12,857 nt of DNA. It comes from Patescibacteria group bacterium. GTDB taxonomy: Bacteria; Patescibacteriota; Minisyncoccia; UBA6257; 2-01-FULL-56-20. Positions 1-6,039 of this stretch are shown here, piece by piece. The notes beneath the pieces are model-generated. The model ran no database searches and was not told where the DNA came from. It worked only from the letters and a program-made list of their open reading frames with translations. Numbering within the stretch: position 1 is the first letter of the stretch; the number at the start of each line of letters is the position of its first letter. The stretch covers positions 1-12,857 of the forward strand of contig JANWZH010000012.1 in the NCBI GenBank assembly GCA_025054755.1. The letters are read 5' to 3'. The translations under genes and the position numbers were made by a program.

Positions 1-1
1 T

Positions 2-196
2 AAAATAATTTTAAGAGCCGAAACCGAAAAAGATGCTTTAATTTTATACCAAAAAGGAGCTGATTATGTTATTTTGCCAAATTTAACTGCTGGCCAATAT
101 TTAGGTAAAACAATTGCTATTGATCCAGAAGTTAAGATTTTAAATCAATTAAAACAAAAAGATTTAGAATTATTAAATAAAAAATTTAAAATTTAA
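2..196 (+). CDS. C-terminal fragment of a TrkA-N/RCK-type cation transporter protein (5' end outside window)
   Basis: An open frame enters at the left edge and ends at TAA 194-196, giving about 64 residues. The visible part starts KIILRAETEKDALILYQKG and continues with ADYVILP. A 'RAE...A..LY..GADYVILP' pattern is what one expects at the end of the NAD-binding TrkA-N (RCK) domain of potassium uptake proteins and of Kef/CPA2-type cation:proton antiporters, where it regulates the channel or antiporter from the cytoplasm. The tail after it is Lys/Leu-rich and likely helical. The membrane part, if fused, would lie upstream and cannot be seen, so a stand-alone TrkA-like protein and a full antiporter are both possible. 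The assignment rests on a short segment. It is probably the last gene of an upstream transcription unit, since a promoter and a possible hairpin follow. Confidence 0.6.
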   Translation, partial: KIILRAETEKDALILYQKGADYVILPNLTAGQYLGKTIAIDPEVKILNQLKQKDLELLNKKFKI

Positions 197-203
197 TAAT
201 TTT
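188..203 (+). terminator. Possible A+T-only hairpin at the end of the upstream gene
   Basis: AAAATT (188-193) and AATTTT (198-203) can pair around a TAAT loop, and the TAA stop codon of the upstream gene (194-196) lies in that loop. A short T run follows (206-210). The stem has no G or C and is weak, and such inverted repeats are common by chance in DNA this A+T-rich. It also overlaps the -35 box of the next promoter. A real terminator is possible but unproven. Confidence 0.25.
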
Positions 204-230
204 GATTTTTACCTAAATTCTTATTATGAT
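202..230 (+). promoter_or_regulatory. Sigma70-type promoter for the DUF4015-scpAB-dac-mraY run
   Basis: TTGATT (202-207) and TATGAT (225-230) are separated by 17 nt, the ideal spacing for a housekeeping sigma factor, each with one or two mismatches to TTGACA/TATAAT. The -10 box ends 8 nt before the ATG at 239, so transcription would begin at or within a couple of bases of the start codon and the mRNA would be leaderless. The dnaJ promoter has the same geometry, which raises confidence. No Shine-Dalgarno sequence is present. Confidence 0.55.
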
Positions 231-238
231 TTTTAAAT

Positions 239-1468
239 ATGTTTAAAAAAATTATTTTAATTACAATTTTAACATTAACTATATTTTTTTTGTTTTATAT
301 TTTAAATTTTAAAAAAGTTTATTTAATTAATTTAGATAATAATTCATTAAAAGATATTTCAAGTTTAAATATTTATCAAAATAAAGAACAAAATAAAAAA
401 ATAAATAATCTTCAAGAGGATCAAAATAATACTAATACTTTTATTGATTTTAAAAACAACGATTTACCAAATCAAACTCAACTTTTAAATCCGCCAAAAA
501 TTATTAAAGGAATTTATGCTACTAGTTGGTCAGCTGGATCTACAAAAAAAATTAATCAATTAATTTCTATTATTAAAAAAAATAATTTAAATGCTATTGT
601 TATTGATATTAAAGATTATTCTGGCTATGTTTCATATTATATTCCAAATGAAAAAATTCGTTTAAGTGGAGCATTAGATGAAATTAAAATTTTATATCCA
701 AATAAATTAATTAAAAAACTGCACGATGAAAACATTTATGTTATTGGAAGAATTACTGTTTTTCAAGATTCGGTTTTTGCTAAAAAATTTCCAGAAAATG
801 CTATTAAAAATAAATTAACTAATAATTTATGGCAAGATCATAAGGGATTATTATGGATTGATCCAAAAAGTAAAGATTATTGGAATTATATTTTGGAAAT
901 TAGTCGTGATGCTTGGGCTAGAGGTTTTGATGAATTAAATTTTGATTATATTCGTTTCCCATCAGATGGAAATTTAGATAACATGCTTTTTCCTTTTTGG
1001 GATGGTCAAACTCCAAAGCGTGAAATAATTAAAAATTTTTTTAGCTACTTAAAAGAAAATTTAAAAGATGTTAAAATTTCAGCTGATGTTTTTGGACTTA
1101 CAACTATAGCTTCCAATGATTTAGGTATTGGACAAATAATTGAAGATGCTTATGATTATTTTGATGTTGTTTGTCCAATGATTTATCCTTCTCATTTTGC
1201 AAATGGTTCATTTGGTTATAAAAATCCAGCAGATTATCCTTATGAAGTTATTTATAATTCAATGACTGAGGCACTAAAACGAATACAAAATAATAGCTCT
1301 TCTATATCTGTTTTAAGACCATGGCTTCAAGTTTTTGATTTAGGAGCAAAATATGATAAAACAAAAATAAATGCTCAAATTAAAGCAACAGAAGATGTAT
1401 TAAGTAAGACTGATTATTTTGGTGGTTATTTATTATGGGATCCAAGTAATAATTATATAAATTTATAA
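239..1468 (+). CDS. Membrane-anchored putative glycosyl hydrolase, DUF4015 family
   Basis: 409 residues. Residues 1-30 form one uncleaved-looking signal anchor (MFKK followed by a long Ile/Leu/Phe stretch). Residues 31-85 are an Asn/Gln/Lys-rich linker. The domain at about 88-400 resembles the putative glycosyl hydrolase domain DUF4015 (PF13200), a TIM-barrel fold: IKGIYATSWSAG (89-100), NLNAIVIDIKDYSG (116-129), GRITVFQD (170-177), DELNFDYIRFPSDG (231-244), SADVFG (281-286), VCPMIYPSHF (311-320) and GGYLLWDPSN (395-404). Asp236 and Asp283 are candidate catalytic acids; this is inference from conserved strand ends. The protein should sit on the outer face of the membrane and act on a polysaccharide, perhaps cell-wall or surface glycan; the substrate is unknown. 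It heads a co-directional run with cell-wall genes, 4 nt before scpA. The ATG at 239 fits the promoter; the ATG at 226 is out of frame and closes at once. Confidence 0.8.
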   Translation: MFKKIILITILTLTIFFLFYILNFKKVYLINLDNNSLKDISSLNIYQNKEQNKKINNLQEDQNNTNTFIDFKNNDLPNQTQLLNPPKIIKGIYATSWSAGSTKKINQLISIIKKNNLNAIVIDIKDYSGYVSYYIPNEKIRLSGALDEIKILYPNKLIKKLHDENIYVIGRITVFQDSVFAKKFPENAIKNKLTNNLWQDHKGLLWIDPKSKDYWNYILEISRDAWARGFDELNFDYIRFPSDGNLDNMLFPFWDGQTPKREIIKNFFSYLKENLKDVKISADVFGLTTIASNDLGIGQIIEDAYDYFDVVCPMIYPSHFANGSFGYKNPADYPYEVIYNSMTEALKRIQNNSSSISVLRPWLQVFDLGAKYDKTKINAQIKATEDVLSKTDYFGGYLLWDPSNNYINL

Positions 1469-1472
1469 AAAA

Positions 1473-2207
1473 ATGATTGATTATAAATTGAAAGTTTTAG
1501 ATTTTGAAGGACCATTAGATAAACTTTTGGAATTAATTGAAGCTAAAAAACTTGAAATTAATCAGGTTAGTTTATCTGAGGTTACTGCTGATTTTTTGAA
1601 ATATATTTCAGAATTAAATCAAAAATTAGGTTTAGATCAAATTCGACATAAAGAATATTTATCTGTTTTATCTGATTTTATTGTTATAGCTAGTCATTTA
1701 ATTTTTATTAAATCAAAATCATTGTTAAATTTAGAAAATGAGGAGGAAGAAGAACAAATTAAAGATTTAGAAAAACGTTTAATTTGGTTTAAAGAATTTA
1801 AACCAGCTATTAAAAATATTAATAACCTATGGCTTAAAAAATATATTTTTACTCATAATTATTTATGGAACAAAAATTTAGTTAAAGACATTTTTTATCC
1901 TGGCAAAATTAGTATTAGTTTACTACACAAAGCCTTGGGGAATATTTTTTCTGATTTTCAAAATATTTTTTACGAAGAACAAAAAATAGAAAAAACAAAA
2001 ATTTCTTTAGAAGAAAAAATTAAATCTATTTTAAAATTTTTTGAATTAATTAATGAAACTAATTTTAATGAATTGTCTAAAAATTATGATAAAAGTGAGC
2101 TGATTATAACTTTTTTAGCTATTTTGCATTTAGCTAGAGAAAAATTGATTTTAATTGAACAAAAAGATATTTTTTCTGATATAATTATCAAAAAATATGA
2201 CAAGTGA
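1473..2207 (+). CDS. scpA: Segregation and condensation protein A (kleisin subunit of SMC complex)
   Basis: 244 residues, normal for the family. The N-terminal kleisin signature is clear: FEGPLDKLLELIEAKKLEI (11-29), then a helical stretch ending VIASHLIFIKSKSLL (71-85), matching the conserved 'A..L..IKS..LL' motif. The acidic patch ENEEEEEQIKDLEKR (88-102) and a variable middle lead to a C-terminal winged-helix segment, about 205-242 (SELIITFLAILHLAREKLI), that binds the SMC head. ScpA bridges the two heads of the SMC dimer and, with ScpB, forms bacterial condensin, which compacts and separates newly replicated origins. The start codon is 4 nt after the preceding stop, with no Shine-Dalgarno sequence, and the TGA stop overlaps scpB by 11 nt, which supports coupled translation of the two partners. 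No smc gene is in view. Confidence 0.93.
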   Translation: MIDYKLKVLDFEGPLDKLLELIEAKKLEINQVSLSEVTADFLKYISELNQKLGLDQIRHKEYLSVLSDFIVIASHLIFIKSKSLLNLENEEEEEQIKDLEKRLIWFKEFKPAIKNINNLWLKKYIFTHNYLWNKNLVKDIFYPGKISISLLHKALGNIFSDFQNIFYEEQKIEKTKISLEEKIKSILKFFELINETNFNELSKNYDKSELIITFLAILHLAREKLILIEQKDIFSDIIIKKYDK

Positions 2208-2829
2208 AAATAATCAAAATAAAAATAAAATAGCAGAGTTAGAAGTTTTATTATTTGTATATGGAGAACCAATTAGTATTTCAAATATTGCTAAATATTT
2301 AAATTTAAACGAAGAAGATTGTTTAAATTTAATAAAAGAATATGAATTAAAATTAAAAGAAGAAAATAGAGGGCTTGCCATTTTAATTAATAATAATTTA
2401 ATTCAATTAGGAACAAAACCCGAATATTCTGATTTAGTAGAAAATTTAGTTAAAAGGGAGTTTAGTGATGATTTAACTCCAGCTGCTTCTGAAACATTAA
2501 GTATTATTTTATATTTAGGGCCTATTTCTAAGAGTAAAATTGATTATTTGAGAGGAGTTGATTCTGGTTTTATTTTAAGAAATTTAATGATTAGAGGTTT
2601 AATAGAACGTTTTCAAAATCCTTATAATTTACATACTTTTTTATATGATGTAAGTTTTAAACTTTTAAAATATTTAGGTATCAATAAAAAAGAAGATTTG
2701 CCAGATTATGAAAAATTTAAAAAATTAAATGAAAAATTTGAAGAAAATAATCAAGAAAACAAACAAATAAATCAAATAAATCTAGCTGAAAATAAAATAG
2801 AACATAATTTTCAAAATCAAAATGAATAA
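2197..2829 (+). CDS. scpB: Segregation and condensation protein B (SMC complex, winged-helix partner of ScpA)
   Basis: 210 residues. Two winged-helix domains are seen: residues 11-85 (ELEVLLFVYGEPISISNIAKYL near the start, the usual 'LE..LF..GEP.....I' opening) and 95-170, which holds the family hallmarks ETLSIILYLGPISKSKIDYLRG (99-120), Val121, a 'LIRGLIE'-type turn at 130-138 and the closing DLP (167-169). ScpB dimerises and clamps the linker of ScpA. The last 40 residues (171-210) are Asn/Gln/Glu/Lys-rich and probably disordered, a lineage-specific tail. The ATG lies inside the end of scpA (11-nt overlap) and the stop overlaps the next start by 8 nt (ATGAATAA), so scpA, scpB and the carboxypeptidase gene look translationally coupled. 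The start gives MTSENN, with no better alternative. Confidence 0.92.
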   Translation: MTSENNQNKNKIAELEVLLFVYGEPISISNIAKYLNLNEEDCLNLIKEYELKLKEENRGLAILINNNLIQLGTKPEYSDLVENLVKREFSDDLTPAASETLSIILYLGPISKSKIDYLRGVDSGFILRNLMIRGLIERFQNPYNLHTFLYDVSFKLLKYLGINKKEDLPDYEKFKKLNEKFEENNQENKQINQINLAENKIEHNFQNQNE

Positions 2830-3925
2830 TCATTTTTTAAAATTTTTATTTTTAGGTATTTTATTTATAGTAATTTTGATTGGGAATCAAAATTTGGGAT
2901 ATAAAATTAATCAGGACAATACTCTAAATTCAAAAATTTTAATTAATAATAATTTGAAGGACGTAAATTTAAATAATTTTAACAATTTTAATTTAAATAC
3001 TTTATCAGAATTAGACAAAAAATATCAAGAAATTAAACAAGATAATAATTCATATTTAAGCCAAGATAATAATTTATCTTTAAGCATTAATAATTCTTTT
3101 ATTGATAAAGCGCAACTTAACAATTTAAATAATAATTTGAATTATAGATTTATTTTAAAGAATAATTTTTCAGAAGTTATTTTTCCTAATGTTTCAGCTA
3201 AAATAGTTTTAGTCGCTGATTTAAAAACTAATCAAATTTTATGGACAAAAAATATAAATCAACGTTGGCCAATTGCTTCTTTAACTAAATTAGTTACCTC
3301 AGTCTTTGCTTTTAAAAATATGGATCCTGAAAGCAAAATTACTTTAACCGAGAAAGACGTAAATGTTTTAGATAGCGGCACGCAAAGTGATCAAAAATTA
3401 CAAGCTGGCGAATCTTATTTTATAAGTGATTTAATAAAGTGGATGATGCTTGCTTCTCGCAACGAAGCTGCTGAAGGTTTAGCTAATTTTTTTAGTAGAG
3501 AAAAATTCATTGCTGGCATGAATGATTTAGTTAAAAGTTGGGGAGCAAATTTTACTTATTTTAATGACCCAACTGGTTTATCTGTTTCAAATCAATCAAC
3601 GCCAGAAGATATTTTTAAAATAGTTCAAAAAATATATTTTGATTATCCTGAAATTTTAAAAATTTCAACTCAAAAAAGTTTAATAGTTAAAGATTTGTCA
3701 AATTCAAAAAATAGATTAATATATAATATACATCCTTTTGCTGGAAATCCTGAATTTTTGGGTGGCAAAACTGGATTTATTCAAAGTTCAAAACAAAATT
3801 TAGTTTCAATTTTTAATTTTAAAAATCAACCAATAATGATTTTGATCATGGGTTCAGATGATCGAGTGCGTGACACACAAATTATTTTTGAGTGGTTAAA
3901 ATTAAACTTTCAATTAGTCGATTGA
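2822..3925 (+). CDS. Serine-type D-alanyl-D-alanine carboxypeptidase (peptidase S11, PBP5-like), membrane-anchored
   Basis: 367 residues. A hydrophobic anchor at 5-22 is followed by an unusually long Asn-rich, low-complexity linker (about 30-110). The S11 transpeptidase-like domain spans about 122-367 with all three active-site motifs: SLTK (153-156, nucleophile Ser153 and Lys156), SRN (212-214) and KTG (316-318), plus the typical 'ASRNEAAEGLA' helix and 'DPTGLS' (249-254). Family members remove the terminal D-Ala from peptidoglycan stem peptides on the outer membrane face, limiting cross-linking. There is no C-terminal beta domain or amphipathic anchor as in E. coli PBP5 (DacA); the N-terminal helix takes the anchoring role. 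It overlaps scpB by 8 nt and precedes mraY by 22 nt, placing it in a cell-wall context. The exact in vivo activity, carboxypeptidase or endopeptidase, cannot be told from sequence. Confidence 0.9.
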   Translation: MNNHFLKFLFLGILFIVILIGNQNLGYKINQDNTLNSKILINNNLKDVNLNNFNNFNLNTLSELDKKYQEIKQDNNSYLSQDNNLSLSINNSFIDKAQLNNLNNNLNYRFILKNNFSEVIFPNVSAKIVLVADLKTNQILWTKNINQRWPIASLTKLVTSVFAFKNMDPESKITLTEKDVNVLDSGTQSDQKLQAGESYFISDLIKWMMLASRNEAAEGLANFFSREKFIAGMNDLVKSWGANFTYFNDPTGLSVSNQSTPEDIFKIVQKIYFDYPEILKISTQKSLIVKDLSNSKNRLIYNIHPFAGNPEFLGGKTGFIQSSKQNLVSIFNFKNQPIMILIMGSDDRVRDTQIIFEWLKLNFQLVD

Positions 3926-3947
3926 TTATTAAAAATTAAAAAAAATT

Positions 3948-5021
3948 ATGCAATCAACACATGTTTTTTTAATTATTAGAAATTCTACGCTTTTAATTTT
4001 ATCTTTTTTTATAGCTTTAATTATTGCTCCAATTTTAATTAGATTATTATATAAATATAAGGCTTGGAAAAAAAAGCCACGCGAAACCACTTTTGGAGGT
4101 GAAAAAACTCCAATTTTCACAAGTTTACATTCTCAAAAAGAAACAACTGTTCCAAGAATGGGAGGTATTTTAATTTGGTTAACGGTTGGTTTAGTAAGTC
4201 TATTAGTTTATTTTGGATCATTATTTTTCCCAGATACTTTTATAGCAAAATTAAATTTTATTTCTAGAAAAGAAACTTGGTTGCCGATTTTTACTTTAAT
4301 TTCAGCATCAATTTTGGGTCTTATTGATGATCTTTTAGTAATTAGAAATCAAGGTAAGTATGTTGGCGGAGGAATGCGATTAAAAGTTAGATTATCTTTA
4401 CTTTTTTTAATTGCATTAGTTGGGGCTTGGTGGTTTTATAATAAACTTGGCTGGTCATCAATTTATGTACCTTTTTATGGAAATTTAGAAATAGATGGAT
4501 TATATATTCCATTGTTTATTTTAGTAGTTTTTGCTACTTTTTCGTCTAGCGTTATTGACGGATTAGATGGTTTATCTAGTGGCGTTTTAATTCCAATTTT
4601 TTTCTCTTTTGGAATTATTGCTTATGTTAGGGGAGCTTATGATATGGTTGCCTTTTTAGTGGTTTTGATTGGTGCATTATCAACTTATTTATGGTTTAAT
4701 ATCCCACCAGCTAAATTTTATATGGGCGAAACTGGGATGATGGGACTTACTGTCACATTGGCTGTGGTTACATTTTTAACTAATTCAGTTTTGTTTCTAC
4801 CCATTATTGGTTTTGTTTTAGTTTTAGAATCAGCATCTGTTATTATTCAACTTTTGTCTAAAAAGTTTTTGGGCCGTAAAATATTTTTGTCTGCACCAAT
4901 TCATCATCATCTGCAAGCTATTGGTTGGCCAGAAGCTAAAATTACAATGCGTTTTTGGATTATTTCTGCTTTGTGCAGTTTAATTGGTTTGACCTTGTTT
5001 TTTCTAGCTAGGTTTTGGTAA
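3948..5021 (+). CDS. mraY: Phospho-N-acetylmuramoyl-pentapeptide-transferase (lipid I synthase), divergent active site
   Basis: 357 residues with about ten membrane helices. MraY transfers phospho-MurNAc-pentapeptide from UDP to undecaprenyl phosphate on the cytoplasmic face, making lipid I. Family motifs: a loop ending VPRMGG (68-73), the catalytic Asp pair in GLIDDLL (124-130, Asp127/Asp128), VIDGLDGLSSG (202-212), FYMGETGMMGL (257-267) and the C-terminal APIHHHLQAIGWPEAKI (316-332, His319-321) followed by MRFW. Compared with the usual forms (TPTMGG, NLTDGLDGL, FMGDTGSL), Thr before MGG is Arg70, the Asn of NLTDG is Ser201, and the Asp of MGDTG is Glu261. The cytoplasmic loop at 41-70 is also some 8-10 residues longer than usual. 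HHH and 'RFWII' favour MraY over WecA-type enzymes. It follows the carboxypeptidase gene; no murD/murG/ftsW cluster adjoins, so this is not the standard mur-fts operon. Confidence 0.9.
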   Translation: MQSTHVFLIIRNSTLLILSFFIALIIAPILIRLLYKYKAWKKKPRETTFGGEKTPIFTSLHSQKETTVPRMGGILIWLTVGLVSLLVYFGSLFFPDTFIAKLNFISRKETWLPIFTLISASILGLIDDLLVIRNQGKYVGGGMRLKVRLSLLFLIALVGAWWFYNKLGWSSIYVPFYGNLEIDGLYIPLFILVVFATFSSSVIDGLDGLSSGVLIPIFFSFGIIAYVRGAYDMVAFLVVLIGALSTYLWFNIPPAKFYMGETGMMGLTVTLAVVTFLTNSVLFLPIIGFVLVLESASVIIQLLSKKFLGRKIFLSAPIHHHLQAIGWPEAKITMRFWIISALCSLIGLTLFFLARFW

Positions 5022-5030
5022 AATTAAATA

Positions 5031-6026
5031 ATGTTAAATTCAAATAAGATATTATTTATTTCAATAATTTTGTTATTTTTAATTTTTGTTTTAATTATTT
5101 TTTTGCCATACTTGAATTCTATTATTTTAGGTTTTGTTTTATGGTTTATATTTAGACCTTGGTTTATTTATTTATTAAAAATTTTTAAAAATAAAACAAT
5201 AACTTCTTTTTTAATGGTTTTTATAGTTTTAATAATTTTAATTTTTCCTTTTTTTATTTTAGGATTAGAAATTTATAATCAAATTCAAAATATTTCTAAT
5301 TTTAATTTTTTATTAAATTTAGATAAGTATTTTATAAATAATAAATATTTGTCATTTTTAAGTGATTTTAATAGTGATGATTTGATAAAAAAAATTAATT
5401 CATTGTTAATTTCTAAGTCATTTAGTTTTTTGTCTAAAAGCTTGGATATTTTTGGAATGCTTTTTGTTTCTTTATTTATTTTTTATTATCTTTTAAAACA
5501 AGGTGATAATTTTAAAAAATATATTTTTAAATTAATTCCATTTAATGAAGATATTAAGAAAAAAATTTTAAATAATTTAAGCATTGCCTTATCTTCTGTT
5601 ATTTATGGGTTTCTATTAGTTGCTTTAGTACAGGGATTTTTGGTTGGATTAGGTTTATATTTTTTTAATGTGCCAAATTATTTAATTTTGGGATTATTTG
5701 CTGTAATAGCATCTTTAATTCCTTTTTTAGGAACAAGCATAATAATTTTACCAACAGTTTTTTATCTTTTTTTGAATAATAATTTTTTATCTGCCGCAGG
5801 TTTATTGATTTGGGGATTTTTTATTGTTGGAATGGCTGATAATTTTTTAAGACCGTATTTAATTCATAAAAAATCTGGAATTAATTCTGTGTTTATTTTA
5901 CTTTCTGTGCTTGGCGGAATAAATTATTTTGGTTTAATGGGTTTTATTGTTGGGCCATTAATTTTTGCTATTTTGACAAGCTTAATTGAAATTTATTTTG
6001 AAATTTTTGATTTAGATAAAAAATAA
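5031..6026 (+). CDS. AI-2E family transporter (UPF0118 permease)
   Basis: 331 residues, integral membrane, with paired hydrophobic segments near 6-48 and 57-80, a polar stretch at about 81-130, then a helical region and five or so membrane segments to 325. The C-terminal half shows the family pattern: QGFLVGLGLYFFNVPN (201-216), ASLIPFLGTSI (227-237), DNFLRPYLI (270-278) and YFGLMGFIVGPLI (299-311). The family was named for E. coli TqsA, linked to autoinducer-2 export, but other members are Na+(Li+)/H+ antiporters, and most are uncharacterised. Nothing here shows an AI-2 role (no luxS in view), so the name denotes family only. It lies 9 nt after mraY and 13 nt before the cation ATPase. Association with mraY could reflect envelope or ion homeostasis, but is only positional. 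Confidence 0.85.
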   Translation: MLNSNKILFISIILLFLIFVLIIFLPYLNSIILGFVLWFIFRPWFIYLLKIFKNKTITSFLMVFIVLIILIFPFFILGLEIYNQIQNISNFNFLLNLDKYFINNKYLSFLSDFNSDDLIKKINSLLISKSFSFLSKSLDIFGMLFVSLFIFYYLLKQGDNFKKYIFKLIPFNEDIKKKILNNLSIALSSVIYGFLLVALVQGFLVGLGLYFFNVPNYLILGLFAVIASLIPFLGTSIIILPTVFYLFLNNNFLSAAGLLIWGFFIVGMADNFLRPYLIHKKSGINSVFILLSVLGGINYFGLMGFIVGPLIFAILTSLIEIYFEIFDLDKK

Positions 6027-6039
6027 GATTTAAAACAAA

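Noticed and set aside
1741..1746. AGGAGG as a Shine-Dalgarno sequence
   Set aside because: It encodes part of the Glu-rich stretch of ScpA and no start codon of a supported gene follows at the right distance.
2084..2272. Minus-strand open frame of 62 codons over the scpA/scpB junction
   Set aside because: It lies fully antisense to two well-identified genes, has no recognisable motif and reads as complement of A/T-rich codons.
4095..4100. GGAGGT as a ribosome binding site for a shorter mraY
   Set aside because: It is in the coding loop of MraY; no suitable start follows within 15 nt, and the first membrane helix upstream is needed.
3929..4120. Minus-strand open frame of 63 codons over the start of mraY
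   Set aside because: Antisense to the mraY N-terminus with no family resemblance or promoter; a shadow frame.
5031..6026. Quorum-sensing system based on the AI-2E transporter
   Set aside because: The family name does not imply AI-2 transport, and no luxS or sensor gene is in the window.
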